Assembly: GCA_963701735.1 (NCBI GenBank)
Contig: CAVPBI010000010.1
Span: 434,001-498,000 of the forward strand
Reading direction: 5' to 3'
Length of the DNA stretch: 64,000 nucleotides
Source of the DNA: CAWABB01 sp963701735
GTDB lineage: Bacteria; Bacteroidota; Ignavibacteria; UBA10030; UBA6906
Of this stretch, positions 25,686-35,070 are shown piece by piece. The notes beneath the pieces were generated by a model. The model was not told the origin of the DNA, ran no database searches, and saw only the letters and a program-made list of their open reading frames with translations. Positions within the stretch are counted from its first letter, which is position 1. Every line of letters starts with the position of its first letter. The translations under genes were made by a program, and so were the position numbers.

Positions 25686-27050
25686 TCATTTGCCCGACCC
25701 CGGTATCACCACCAGGGCCGTCTGGTTCGTTTTGCGCAGATAGTCACGTGCGGCTGCGGATATCTGTTCCGGCGTTACCGAGGCCATGTGGCTCTCGATC
25801 TCATTGACCATCTCCGGGCGGTCGTCGAACAGCGCGAACGACGCCAGGAGATCGGCGCGCCCGAACCCGTAGAACATCCCGAGGATCGAATAGAGTGACG
25901 AGCGAAACTTGATCCTGGCCCTCTCGACCTGTTCCGGGGAGACCGGAGTGGTCGCGACCTGCTGCAGCACCGAATCCACCACTGCGGTGATCGCGCTGTC
26001 GGAGACCGTGGCGTCATGGAAGAGGGAGAATTCCCAGAGCATTGGGCCGCTGTAATTGAACATGTGGCCCAGTTCGTTGATGCCGCCGCTGACTTCGCCC
26101 GTCCACCCGCGCTGCTGCACGAGCGCTTCGCGCAGCATGCTGTCGTCCCCCTGCAGGAGGAGCTGGTCCAGAAGGCCCATGGCGTAGTATTCCGGCGTGC
26201 CGCGGTCGGGCATGTGATACCCGAATGCGATGGCGGGGCGCGAGGCCAGCGCGTCGGGCTTCTCGACCCGCTTTGCCTGCTCCTGCCGGGGCTCGGTCAG
26301 GTCCGGCTTGGCCGGTTGCGGAGCTGCCGGGATGTCGCTGAAGTATTTCTTCACCCATTCCTTCGCCTGCGCGGCGTCGAAATCACCGCTGATCACCAGC
26401 ACCGCGTTGTTCGGCGCGTAGAATGTCTTGAAGAAGTCTTTCACGTCAACGAGCGTAGCCGATCCGAGATCCTCAAGATCGCCATAGAAGTTGTGCGCAT
26501 TGTACCAGTTTGTGTTGGCTGCCTGCGGCATATCAAGCCAGGGAAACCCGCCGTACGGCTGGTTCAAGACGTTGACCTTGACCTCGTTGGTGACCACCCC
26601 CTGCTGGTTGGCAAGATTCTCCTGCGTGATGTCGAGGGACCGCATCCGGTCCGCCTCGGCCCAGAGGATGGTCTCCAGCTTGTGTGAGGGCACGACCTGG
26701 AAGTAGTTCGTGAAGTCGAATCGCGTCGAGCCATTGAGGATGCCTCCGTTCCGCTGGACAAGCCGGATGAATTCCATCTTGCCGAGATTCGCGGAACCCT
26801 GGAACATCATGTGCTCGAACAGGTGGGCGAAGCCGGTTCTGTCTTTCGGCTCGATGCGAAAGCCGATGTTGTAGTAGAGGGCGACCGTCGCCGTCGGCGC
26901 GGTTGCGTCCTGCGAAAGTACGACGCGCAGCCCGTTGTCCAGCTTGTAGTAGTCGACCGGGATTTTCATGCCGTAGTCGGCCTGCTGCTGACACGCGGGC
27001 AGAGCGCTCAGGAGAAACGCGATTCCCCCGGCGAGCACTGCGTTACGCAT
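25686..27050 (-). CDS. M16-family zinc peptidase, catalytic subunit (lipoprotein)
   Basis: A 454-residue lipoprotein with a lipobox Cys at residue 20 (LLSALPAC). The inverted zinc motif HLFEH is at residues 76-80, and a downstream Glu in VTNEVKVN would be the third ligand. The later half has the usual M16 substrate-binding features (LLLQGDDSMLREALV, MFYGFGRADLLASF). It is likely an envelope protease or peptidase that clears peptides. The ATG at 27050 follows a GGGAGG ribosome binding site. It is first of a two-gene operon. Confidence 0.9.
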   Translation of the reverse strand: MRNAVLAGGIAFLLSALPACQQQADYGMKIPVDYYKLDNGLRVVLSQDATAPTATVALYYNIGFRIEPKDRTGFAHLFEHMMFQGSANLGKMEFIRLVQRNGGILNGSTRFDFTNYFQVVPSHKLETILWAEADRMRSLDITQENLANQQGVVTNEVKVNVLNQPYGGFPWLDMPQAANTNWYNAHNFYGDLEDLGSATLVDVKDFFKTFYAPNNAVLVISGDFDAAQAKEWVKKYFSDIPAAPQPAKPDLTEPRQEQAKRVEKPDALASRPAIAFGYHMPDRGTPEYYAMGLLDQLLLQGDDSMLREALVQQRGWTGEVSGGINELGHMFNYSGPMLWEFSLFHDATVSDSAITAVVDSVLQQVATTPVSPEQVERARIKFRSSLYSILGMFYGFGRADLLASFALFDDRPEMVNEIESHMASVTPEQISAAARDYLRKTNQTALVVIPGSGK

Positions 27051-27195
27051 ACTGCCTCCCTTGATCTGGAGATGGATGAGAACGGAACGATGGTGGGAAC
27101 GACACATACATGCACGAAGCAGACGCATTCACAAGCAGATCACATCTATCATTAGTTATACGGGCACGCAGGCCCTCCGGTTGCGGTGCTGAACC

Positions 27196-28026
27196 TCACC
27201 GTAGCGGGGCCTCCAGGCGTGTGTTTTGGGCATCCTTGCCGTAGTCCAGTTCGGAGCCGAGCAGGCTGTGCGGGATCAGATACACGACCAGCATCGCGAC
27301 GGCGGCAACCAGGGCCCAGGAGTTCTTCTTCTTGCGGCCGAGGATGCCGAAGGCCGCAACCACCCAGATCAGGAACGCTGCGGCAGTCTTGTTGTCGGTC
27401 AGATCCTTCCCGACGGGCCATCCGGTCCAGTACGCGTCGAACGCGTACTTCTGCACGATCGGACCGAGGATCAGCCCGCCGACGAACAGCGTCGCGATCG
27501 TGCCGAGGACAAGAGTCCGGAGCTTCGGCGCCGGCGAGAAGACCTCGAGCCCGGCACGCGTCGACAGCAACATCGAGAGGAACATCATGAGGACATGCGG
27601 GATGATCACGTACCACGGGACGTCGCCGCGGAACCTGATGACAACCGGGTCGCCTTCCGGGAGGGCAAAGAGCCGGCCTGCGCCGCGCGCCTGGACCCGG
27701 TACTCCAGCTTCCCGGCGGGAGGCTGGTGAGGGAGCGACGCGGTCAGGAAGCTGTCGCGCGCGGCCATGGGAACCCGGACCCACTCGTCCGCGCTCTTGA
27801 ATCGCCGCCACTCGAGCCAGGCCTCGGTGATGCGTGAGCTGACCGGGAGGCGCACTTCATGGTCCGTCTCGCCGGGGTGGGAGCGTTCGAACCGGTAGGC
27901 GACCTTCTCCCCTTCGACATACCGGACGCCCGAGATGGGATAGGTCGGACCCGTCATGCGCTGATAGATCGCAAGGCCCAGCGTCAGCGCGAGCGCCACA
28001 GCCCAGAGGATGATGGAACGTGTCAT
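27196..28026 (-). CDS. Membrane protein of unknown function
   Basis: A 276-residue protein with an N-terminal anchor (residues 4-20), an extracytoplasmic beta-rich domain (about 25-120) and five more helices (about 128-260) with a short basic loop GRKKKNSW. I do not recognise the family. It could be a sensor or transport accessory. Its ATG at 28026 overlaps the stop of the glutamine synthetase gene by four bases, so it is co-translated with it; a role in nitrogen supply is only a guess from position. Confidence 0.75.
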   Translation of the reverse strand: MTRSIILWAVALALTLGLAIYQRMTGPTYPISGVRYVEGEKVAYRFERSHPGETDHEVRLPVSSRITEAWLEWRRFKSADEWVRVPMAARDSFLTASLPHQPPAGKLEYRVQARGAGRLFALPEGDPVVIRFRGDVPWYVIIPHVLMMFLSMLLSTRAGLEVFSPAPKLRTLVLGTIATLFVGGLILGPIVQKYAFDAYWTGWPVGKDLTDNKTAAAFLIWVVAAFGILGRKKKNSWALVAAVAMLVVYLIPHSLLGSELDYGKDAQNTRLEAPLR

Positions 28027-29414
28027 AGCGTGAAGTAGAGTTTGTATTCGAACGGGTGGGGCATCGTACCGATGGACCGGATCTCCTGTTCCTTGAGGTG
28101 CACCCACTGCGACAGGAGTTCTTCCGTGAACAGGCCTCCGCGGAAGAGGAAGTCGTGGTCCTCGTGCAGCGCGTCGAGCGCTTCGTCCAGGTTCCGGGGG
28201 AGGAAGTGGATGGCACCTCCGTCCGTCCCGTCCGCCCGCTTGCCGTCGACCGGGCCGAACCCTTCTTTGACAGGATCGACCTTCCGGACCACGCCGTCGA
28301 TCCCGGCAAGCAACATCGCGGTGAAGCACAGGTAGGGATTCGCTGTCGCATCGGGCGGCCTGTACTCGAACCGGGTCTCCTCGGGGTTCGAGACGTACCG
28401 GGGAATCCTGATCGCCGACGCCCTGTTGCCCTGGCCGTACGTCAATGCGACCGGAGCCTCGAAGCCGGGGACGAGGCGCTTGTAGGAATTCGTCGACGGA
28501 TTGGTGAACGCCGACAGCGCCCGTCCATGCTTGAGCATCCCGCCGATGAAGTAGCGCGCCGCCTCGTTCAGGTTTCCGTATTCGCCCTTCTTGTAGAAGG
28601 CGTTCTTTCCGTTCTTCTGCAGGAAGAGGTGGAGGTGCATGCCATTGCCCGCCTGCTGGTACATCGGCTTCGGCATGAACGTGACGTGCAGATCGCGCTG
28701 CCGCGCGAAATTGAAAAGCGCGTACTTCGTGGTGACAATGGAATCCGCCGCCGTCAGCAGATTGCTGAAGTAGGTTTCGATCTCCTGCTGCCCGCGCTCC
28801 CCGGTTTCGTGATGATGGTACTTCACCGGGATGCCGAAGCGCTGCAGCAGCGCGCTCGCATCGTCGCGGAAATCGTCGTACACGTCGAACGGGTTGGCGG
28901 CATGGTAGGCGTTCTCGAAGAACTCCTCCGCGTGTTCGACTTCGTAGAACGACGCTGACGTGCGCGTGTCGTAGCGCACCTTCGAGAAGATATAGAACTC
29001 GAACTCAGGCCCCCACATGGAAGCGTCGGCGCCGATGGCCTCGCGCAAGACGCTTTCGGCGCGAGCCGCAAGCGCGCGACCGTCCTGCGAAAACGGCGTG
29101 CGGGCATCGTCCGTGAGGAGGATTCTCGCGAAGAAACTGAGCGTCGGCCGCCCCCGGAAGGGGTCCAGGACCGCCGTGGCAAGGTCGGGCACGAGGATCA
29201 TGTCGCTGTTCTCGACCTGTCGGAACCGGTAGCTTGACCCGTCGAATCCGACCCCCTCCCGCACGAGGCGCTCGAGAATCCCGGGGGTCACCGGCAGGGA
29301 GACGTGATGAAGGCGGCCCGTCAGGTCAATGCACTTCAGATCGATCAGCTCGATCTTGTGCGTCCGGATCATTGTTCTGCACCTGGCGAGGTGCTCCGTG
29401 TCAGGCTGTTTCAT
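28023..29414 (-). CDS. glnA: Glutamine synthetase, type I
   Basis: A 463-residue enzyme that makes glutamine from glutamate, ammonia and ATP. It shows the N-terminal beta-grasp domain (IDLKCIDLTGRLHHVSLPV, VGFDGSSYRF) and catalytic motifs GPEFEFYIF, AGNGMHLHLFLQKNG, NPSTNSYKRLVPGFEAP and EYRPPDATANPYL. The tail lacks the adenylylation-site pattern expected in the GlnA-beta group, so regulation by GlnE is unlikely. No glnB or ntr genes are near. The ATG at 29414 begins MKQPDTEHL; a longer start is possible. Confidence 0.92.
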   Translation of the reverse strand: MKQPDTEHLARCRTMIRTHKIELIDLKCIDLTGRLHHVSLPVTPGILERLVREGVGFDGSSYRFRQVENSDMILVPDLATAVLDPFRGRPTLSFFARILLTDDARTPFSQDGRALAARAESVLREAIGADASMWGPEFEFYIFSKVRYDTRTSASFYEVEHAEEFFENAYHAANPFDVYDDFRDDASALLQRFGIPVKYHHHETGERGQQEIETYFSNLLTAADSIVTTKYALFNFARQRDLHVTFMPKPMYQQAGNGMHLHLFLQKNGKNAFYKKGEYGNLNEAARYFIGGMLKHGRALSAFTNPSTNSYKRLVPGFEAPVALTYGQGNRASAIRIPRYVSNPEETRFEYRPPDATANPYLCFTAMLLAGIDGVVRKVDPVKEGFGPVDGKRADGTDGGAIHFLPRNLDEALDALHEDHDFLFRGGLFTEELLSQWVHLKEQEIRSIGTMPHPFEYKLYFTL

Positions 29415-29545
29415 GGGTCGGGGTCTGGGGGTGTGTGAAAAGACAGGCATGCGGCGTGGAGGAAAATATAGGGAAAAAAAGGGACTGATGTGCCACGTGC
29501 GTGGGACAGCGTGCCTGCGATCGTGCGTGGGATCGCGCCCTTCCC

Positions 29546-29577
29546 TTGCTTTGCTCTTTTTTCCTTGCTACATTTTG
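29546..29577 (+). promoter_or_regulatory. Bacteroidota-type promoter for aminotransferase-pckA
   Basis: TTG at 29546, 20 nt, then TACATTTT followed by G, one base from TAnnTTTG. The expected start is near 29584, about 90 nt before the aminotransferase ATG. On the other strand, TATATTTT near 29463-29470 is a possible -7 for glnA but lacks a TTG. Confidence 0.55.
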
Positions 29578-29676
29578 TATGCATGCCTGTCACAACATTC
29601 CTCGCCGACCGGCGACGTTCTCTTCATCTCCTCCCCCTCTTGCAACCATGAAGCATTCGAAGGAGGCGTATCGTCT

Positions 29677-30894
29677 ATGGGCCTGAGCACACTGGCACGC
29701 GCCATTGCCGAATCGCCGACCCTCAGCCTGAACGAGCAGGCGCGGGTCCTGCGGGAACGCGGCGAAGCCGTCGTGCACCTGGGCATCGGCGAGCCGAAGA
29801 ACAAGGCTCCCATCGGCGCAATCCTGAGCTCCGCGTCCAGGCTGAACACCGGCGACGTCAAGTACACGCCGACCGACGGCATTCCCTCGCTGAAGAAAGC
29901 CGTTATCCGGTACACGGAAGAGCAGTACGGCAGGCTGGTCGCGCCCGAAAACGTTCTGATCTCCGGAGGCGCCAAGCAGGCGCTGTACAACCTCCTCTTC
30001 GCTCTCCTGAACCCGCAGGACGAGGTGATCATCCTCGCCCCGTACTGGGTCAGCTACCCCGAGATGATCAAGATGGTGTACGGCGTCCCGGTCGTCGTCC
30101 GGCCGGAGGATGGCACCTTCATCCCGAAGATGAAGGAGATCGAGGATGCGGTCAGCTCCTACACGCGCGCGATCATCGTGAACAGCCCGAACAACCCGTC
30201 CGGCGCCCTGTTCCCACCCGAGCTCATCGGCCAGCTGGTGGAGTTCTGCGAACGGCGGAACATCTACCTCATCATGGACGATATCTACCACCGGCTGGTG
30301 TTCGACGGAAAGACGCACACGCCGGCGTACAGGTACGCCACAAGGGACATCGAGTCGGGCCGCATCCTCGTCATCAACGGCATCTCGAAACTGTACGGGA
30401 TGACCGGCTTCCGGATCGGATGGGTCATCGCGCCGAAGCAGATCGTGGACGTCATGATCAACGTCCAGGCGCAGACCACATCGTGCGTCTCCCCCATCCT
30501 CCAGTACGCCGCCGAAGGAGCCCTCACCGGAATTCAGAGCGTCGTGGACTCGCTCCGGATGACGCTCGAGAACAACCGCAACGTGATGCTCCAGGAGCTC
30601 CGGTCGTTCAACGGGATCCGCGTCACCGTCCCGGACGGCACGTACTACTGCCTGCCCGACTTCCGGGCCTACAACTCCGACTCCGTCGCGCTGTCCAAGT
30701 TCCTGCTGTCCAGAGCGCTGGTCGTCACGGTTCCGGGAAAGGAGTTCGGCATGGAAGGGCACCTGCGCCTGAGCTATGCGACGACTGTCAAGGAGATCAA
30801 GCAGGGTGTTGAGCGGATCAAATGGGCGCTCGATCCGGGCGCTCCAAACGAGATCTACATCGGGGACAAGAAACTGGTGCGTGACTGGCTATGA
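29677..30894 (+). CDS. Aspartate-type aminotransferase (class I, fold type I)
   Basis: A 405-residue PLP enzyme of the class I/Ib subgroup. It has GGAKQALYNLL near residue 93, NSPNNPSGALF (Asn contacts to PLP), DDIYHRLVFDG, and the Schiff-base lysine in NGISKLYGMTGFRIGW. The likely reaction is transfer of the amino group between aspartate and 2-oxoglutarate. The ATG at 29677 has AAGGAGG ten bases upstream; a longer open frame covers the promoter and is rejected. It overlaps the pckA start by four bases (ATGA), which ties oxaloacetate production to its conversion to PEP. Confidence 0.9.
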   Translation: MGLSTLARAIAESPTLSLNEQARVLRERGEAVVHLGIGEPKNKAPIGAILSSASRLNTGDVKYTPTDGIPSLKKAVIRYTEEQYGRLVAPENVLISGGAKQALYNLLFALLNPQDEVIILAPYWVSYPEMIKMVYGVPVVVRPEDGTFIPKMKEIEDAVSSYTRAIIVNSPNNPSGALFPPELIGQLVEFCERRNIYLIMDDIYHRLVFDGKTHTPAYRYATRDIESGRILVINGISKLYGMTGFRIGWVIAPKQIVDVMINVQAQTTSCVSPILQYAAEGALTGIQSVVDSLRMTLENNRNVMLQELRSFNGIRVTVPDGTYYCLPDFRAYNSDSVALSKFLLSRALVVTVPGKEFGMEGHLRLSYATTVKEIKQGVERIKWALDPGAPNEIYIGDKKLVRDWL

Positions 30895-32531
30895 ACAATC
30901 TTCTGGACATCAAGACGCCTGCGCAGGACCAGGCCGCCGCCCTTCGGAGCGACTACGGCCTCGACAATCACGGGATGCACAACGTGCGGCTTGCGTACTG
31001 GAATCTCCCGACGGAGGCTCTGTACGAGGAAGTCGCGTTCCGCCGCGAGGCCCGTATCAGCAGGCAGGGCCCGATCGCCGCGTTCACGGGAAAACACACG
31101 GCGCGCTCGGCGAACGACAAGTTCATCGTGCGTGAAGGAACCACGGAGGGCCACATCTGGTGGGGCGAGTACAACCGGCCGTTCAGCCCCGACAAGTTCC
31201 AGGAGGTCTATTCCCGAATGCTGGGGTTCCTCCAGGGCCGTGACGTGTTCGTCCAGGATTGCTGGGCCGGCGCCGATCCCGCGTACCGGCTCCCCATCCG
31301 CGTGATCACGGAACTCGCCTGGCACAGCCACTTCGCCCGGAACATGTTCGTGCTCCCGCAGACGCTGGACGAGTATCGCCGGCACGTCCCGGAGTTCACG
31401 ATCATCGCCGTCCCCTCGTTCAAGGGGTTCCCTCCGGTCGACGGCACCGCGTCGAATACCTTCATCCTGCTCGACTTCTCCAGCCGCATCTGCCTGATCG
31501 GCAACTCGGCGTACGCCGGAGAGATCAAGAAGTCGGTCTTTACCATCCTGAACTACCTGCTTCCGCTCGAAGGCGTGATGTCGATGCACTGTTCGGCAAA
31601 CATGGGAGCCGACGGCTCGACCGCGCTTTTCTTCGGGCTCTCGGGAACGGGCAAGACGACGCTGTCCGCTGACCCGGAGCGCCGGCTCATCGGCGACGAC
31701 GAGCACGGATGGAGCGACGAGGGAGTCTTCAACATCGAGGCGGGCTGCTATGCCAAGGTCATACGGCTCTCGGCTGCAGCGGAGCCGCAGATCTACGCCA
31801 CGACGAAGATGTTCGGGACGATCCTCGAGAACGTCCCGTTCGATCCGGTGTCGCGGACGATCGACCTGGATGACGAGTCCATCACGGAGAACACGCGGGC
31901 ATCATACCCGCTGGAGTTCATTTCCAACGCGGTCCCCGAAAAGCGCGGCGGGCATCCGAAGGACATCATCCTGCTGACGTGCGACGCGTCGGGCGTGATG
32001 CCGCCCATCGCGAAGCTGACGGCTGATCAGGCGTTGTATCAGTTCATCTCGGGGTACACCTCAAAGATCGCAGGGACGGAAGTTGGCCTTGGCAAGGAGC
32101 CTGAAATGACGTTCAGCACCTGCTTCGGCGCCCCGTTCATGGTCCACCATCCGTCTTTCTACGCGGACCTGCTGAAGCGCAAGATCCTCCACCAGGGCGC
32201 ACACTGCTGGCTCGTGAACACCGGGTGGATCGGAGGGCCGTACGGAGTCGGGAAGCGGATCAGCATCCGGTACACGCGGGCGCTTCTCAACTCGGCGCTG
32301 GACGGAAAGCTGCTGAAGGTCGAGTACGCAACGGACCCGGTCTTCGGGTTTGCGGTGCCGAAGTCGTGCGAGGGCGTGCCGGCATCGGTGCTGAACCCTT
32401 CGGAGTCCTGGCCCGATCCGAAGCACTACATGCAGCGGTACCGGGAGCTCGCGGCTCGATTCATCGAGAACTTCAAGAAGTACGAAGCGGGGTGCCCGCC
32501 GGAAGTGATCGCGGCAGGCCCGAAGCGGTAG
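30891..32531 (+). CDS. pckA: Phosphoenolpyruvate carboxykinase (ATP)
   Basis: A 546-residue enzyme that converts oxaloacetate and ATP to PEP, ADP and CO2, the entry to gluconeogenesis. The kinase-1a P-loop is GLSGTGKTT (residues 249-257), followed by the metal motif LIGDDEHGW; the substrate-site segment NTGWIGGPYGVGKRI is present. Length and motifs are normal. It is co-transcribed with the aminotransferase, which could feed oxaloacetate from aspartate. Confidence 0.96.
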   Translation: MNNLLDIKTPAQDQAAALRSDYGLDNHGMHNVRLAYWNLPTEALYEEVAFRREARISRQGPIAAFTGKHTARSANDKFIVREGTTEGHIWWGEYNRPFSPDKFQEVYSRMLGFLQGRDVFVQDCWAGADPAYRLPIRVITELAWHSHFARNMFVLPQTLDEYRRHVPEFTIIAVPSFKGFPPVDGTASNTFILLDFSSRICLIGNSAYAGEIKKSVFTILNYLLPLEGVMSMHCSANMGADGSTALFFGLSGTGKTTLSADPERRLIGDDEHGWSDEGVFNIEAGCYAKVIRLSAAAEPQIYATTKMFGTILENVPFDPVSRTIDLDDESITENTRASYPLEFISNAVPEKRGGHPKDIILLTCDASGVMPPIAKLTADQALYQFISGYTSKIAGTEVGLGKEPEMTFSTCFGAPFMVHHPSFYADLLKRKILHQGAHCWLVNTGWIGGPYGVGKRISIRYTRALLNSALDGKLLKVEYATDPVFGFAVPKSCEGVPASVLNPSESWPDPKHYMQRYRELAARFIENFKKYEAGCPPEVIAAGPKR

Positions 32532-32669
32532 ATACTCGAGCCCAGACCTCAGAGACCTTGCTACGCGGGTGCCTCGAGCGGGGCTCCGAAGACGCCGGAA
32601 ACGGCACCAGGAAAGGCCCGGAGTGAGCACAGCCGCGCTCTCCGACGTGATGCGCCGCGCGCCGCCCGT

Positions 32670-33299
32670 TCAGAACCAGACCGAAAACCCCACCGCCGCT
32701 GCGATGTCGTTCGAACCGTGCCGGTTCTTCGCGTTCGACGGATCGAGCGTAACCGCAAGATACTGAACTCCGACAGTCAGGAGACCCTGCTCGACCACCC
32801 AGAACTTGACGCCGACGCGCCCTCCCCACGTGATCCCGTCATCCGTGGTGTCTCCCTCGTCGGTAGAGGTCAACCGCGCGGTGTACCCGACCAGCCCCTC
32901 GATGAACGGGTACCACTCCCCTTTCATGCGGAAATTCCAGGACGGCGCGAAAAGGAATCGGAGGTCGACGACTGTCGACTCGCCGGTTCGTGTCATGCTG
33001 ACTCCGAGCGGGTTCGCCCCCAGCTCCAACCCGTCGAACAGGAACCATCCGACGTACGGAAGAGCCGACAGCGTATAGACCGCGTCGCCCTCGACTCCGT
33101 TCACGACCGGGACACTTCGCTGGAACGTCGCGCTGCCTCCCAGCTCCCAGACTCCGGCAAGGGCGAAACGCTTCTTCTCGACCGGCCGCACATCGGGCGT
33201 CCGCACGTCCGGCTGCTTCACGTCTTGCCCGGTCGCCACTGCACATGCCAGAACCGCTGCTGTCAGCAGCTGCACCGATCGGCGTGCAAGGATATTCAT
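32670..33299 (-). CDS. Outer membrane beta-barrel-like protein
   Basis: A 209-residue exported protein with a signal peptide (about residues 1-24), a short Pro/Asp-rich linker (KQPDVRTPDVRPVEKKR) and alternating hydrophobic strands that end in Phe (GFSVWF), the usual end of an outer membrane barrel. About eight strands fit. No specific family is recognised. Its ATG overlaps the stop of the HerA-like gene (ATGA), an odd pairing of a cytoplasmic ATPase with an outer membrane protein. Confidence 0.7.
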   Translation of the reverse strand: MNILARRSVQLLTAAVLACAVATGQDVKQPDVRTPDVRPVEKKRFALAGVWELGGSATFQRSVPVVNGVEGDAVYTLSALPYVGWFLFDGLELGANPLGVSMTRTGESTVVDLRFLFAPSWNFRMKGEWYPFIEGLVGYTARLTSTDEGDTTDDGITWGGRVGVKFWVVEQGLLTVGVQYLAVTLDPSNAKNRHGSNDIAAAVGFSVWF

Positions 33300-34744
33300 C
33301 GTCGACGTTTTCCTCCGAGTATTGAGCCGAAGACCCCCCGAATAACGGAGCGGCCCAGCTGGCTCCCCGCCGCCACCAGAATGCTCCTGGTGACAGCCTC
33401 GGCCGTACTCATCCCCTGTCTGCCTTTCGGCTGAGGACCGGGATCCTGCTCCAGGCGCTCCCCTGTCCTCTTCTTCAGCAATTCGTATGCCGACTCCCGG
33501 TCGACGACCGTATCGTAGTGCGTCCCAACAATCGACTGTTTCCTGATGGAATTGCGCTCCTCGGGCAGGATCGGACCGATCCTGCTGAACGGCGGACAGA
33601 TCAGCGCGCGCTCGACGACCCCGGGAGTTCCTTTCGCATCCAGAAACGACACGAGGGCTTCGCCGACACCCATCTCCGTAATGACCTTCTCCACGTCAAG
33701 CGCGGGGTTCGATCGGAATGTCTCCGCGGCCGCCTTCACTGCCTTCTGATCCCTCGGCGTGAACGCGCGCAGCGCATGCTGCACCCGGTTTCCCAGCTGG
33801 CCCAGGACGATGTCGGGAACGTCGAGCGGATTCTGCGTGATGTAGTAGACGCCCACACCCTTCGAACGAATGAGTCGCGTGACCTGCTGGATCTTTTCGA
33901 GCAGCGGCTTCGGTGCCTCGTCGAACAGCAGGTGGGCTTCGTCGAAGAAGAAGAGAAACTTCGGCACGTCCGGGTCCCCCACTTCCGGCAGGCGCTCGAA
34001 CAGTTCCGCCAGCAGCCACAGCAGGAATGTGGCGTACAGTTTCGGGTGCTGCAGCAGGCGATCCGCCGCGAGGATGTTGATGACCCCCCGCCCATCCCTG
34101 TCTGTCTGGATCATGTCCTCGAGATCGAGGGCCGGTTCCCCGAAGAAGCCCTCGGCGCCCTGGGCCTCGAGCTCGAGAAGCCCGCGCTGTATCGCTCCGA
34201 CCGAGGCTGCGGAAATGTTTCCGTATGCCGTGCGGTACTCGGACGCGCTCGACGCGGCGTGCTCCAGCATCGCCCGCAGATCCTTCAGGTCCAGCAGAAG
34301 CATCCCGTTGTCGTCCGCGATCTTGAACACCGCGTTCAGCACTCCGCCCTGGATCTCGTTCAGATTGAGGAGCCGACTCAGGAGCAGGGGCCCCATGTCC
34401 GAGATCGTGGCGCGCACCGGGTGCCCCTGCTCGCCGAAGAGATCCCAGAACGTGACGGGAGATCCGCCAAACGCGAAGTCGGTCACATTCATCTTGTCGA
34501 CCCGCTCGCGGATCTTCGGGGATTCGGTGCCGGGCTGGCTCAGGCCTGCGAGGTCTCCCTTCACGTCGGAGAGGAAGCACGGAACGCCCAGCCTGCTGAA
34601 CCGCTCGGCAATCACCTGGAGCGTGACGGTCTTGCCCGTTCCGGTCGCCCCGGCTATCAGCCCGTGCCGGTTTGCCATGCGCGGAAGAAGTTCAAGCGGG
34701 ACGGTACTTTTGGCGATCAATACACCTTCGGGGGCGGCAGCCAT
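33296..34744 (-). CDS. HerA-like ATPase (DUF853 family)
   Basis: A 482-residue ATPase of the DUF853/YjgR group, related to HerA/FtsK. Walker A is GATGTGKT (residues 32-39), the following strand is CFLSDVKGDLAG, and Walker B is FLFFFDEAHLL, with an arginine-rich GVYYITQNPLDVPD segment. The C terminus ends in a glycine-rich basic tail (GSILGGKRRR). Family members are hexameric ATPases of unclear role; some have been reported to act on DNA or protein. The ATG at 34744 follows a promoter by 30 bases. Confidence 0.85.
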   Translation of the reverse strand: MAAAPEGVLIAKSTVPLELLPRMANRHGLIAGATGTGKTVTLQVIAERFSRLGVPCFLSDVKGDLAGLSQPGTESPKIRERVDKMNVTDFAFGGSPVTFWDLFGEQGHPVRATISDMGPLLLSRLLNLNEIQGGVLNAVFKIADDNGMLLLDLKDLRAMLEHAASSASEYRTAYGNISAASVGAIQRGLLELEAQGAEGFFGEPALDLEDMIQTDRDGRGVINILAADRLLQHPKLYATFLLWLLAELFERLPEVGDPDVPKFLFFFDEAHLLFDEAPKPLLEKIQQVTRLIRSKGVGVYYITQNPLDVPDIVLGQLGNRVQHALRAFTPRDQKAVKAAAETFRSNPALDVEKVITEMGVGEALVSFLDAKGTPGVVERALICPPFSRIGPILPEERNSIRKQSIVGTHYDTVVDRESAYELLKKRTGERLEQDPGPQPKGRQGMSTAEAVTRSILVAAGSQLGRSVIRGVFGSILGGKRRR

Positions 34745-34774
34745 GATGCGGGTCCTTGCTGTTTGTTTTCGGTG

Positions 34775-34804
34775 AGAATATAGGGAGGGTTCGCTGCAAT
34801 TCAA
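34775..34804 (-). promoter_or_regulatory. Bacteroidota-type promoter for HerA-like gene
   Basis: Minus strand TTG (34804-34802), 19 nt, TATATTCT. The -7 keeps TA..TT. The expected start leaves a leader of about 25 nt. Confidence 0.5.
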
Positions 34805-34815
34805 AGCGGAGAGGA

Positions 34816-34847
34816 ATGTCGCGGTTCACGTATGTCGCGGTTCACGT
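34816..34847. repeat. 16-bp unit repeated twice
   Basis: ATGTCGCGGTTCACGT stands twice head to tail (34816-34831 and 34832-34847), directly beside the 14-bp array that follows. Confidence 0.85.
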
Positions 34848-34848
34848 A

Positions 34849-34944
34849 CGCCAGTCCGTGTTCGCCAGATCAATTCCGCCAGATCGGTCCGCCAGATCAG
34901 GTCCGCCAGCGTATGCTCGCCAGTCTACGTCCGCCAGTTCAAGG
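34849..34944. repeat. Seven-copy 14-bp degenerate tandem repeat (CGCCAG array)
   Basis: CGCCAG starts at 34849, 34863, 34877, 34890, 34904, 34918 and 34932, a period of 14 (once 13). The remaining eight bases vary around ATCAGGTC. It fills most of the gap between the HerA-like promoter and the yceI terminator. The spacing is far too short for CRISPR, and no cas genes are present. Confidence 0.85.
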
Positions 34945-34961
34945 GATCGGGCGTAAAACAG

Positions 34962-34995
34962 AACCGCCCGCCAGGGTCAGGCCCGGCGGGCGGTT
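34962..34995 (-). terminator. Terminator after yceI
   Basis: AACCGCCCGCC (34962-34972) pairs perfectly with GGCGGGCGGTT (34985-34995), with inner GGG/CCC pairing. On the minus strand it is followed by CTGTTTTA. Confidence 0.75.
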
Positions 34996-35070
34996 GGAAC
35001 GATTGGTACGTGGATCGGTGGCGTATGGGACATCGGTGCGATCCGTTCACACCGATGAACGCGGCGCCGT

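Noticed and set aside
34849..34944. CRISPR array
   Set aside because: The period is 14 bases with no spacer-sized variable segments, and there are no cas genes.
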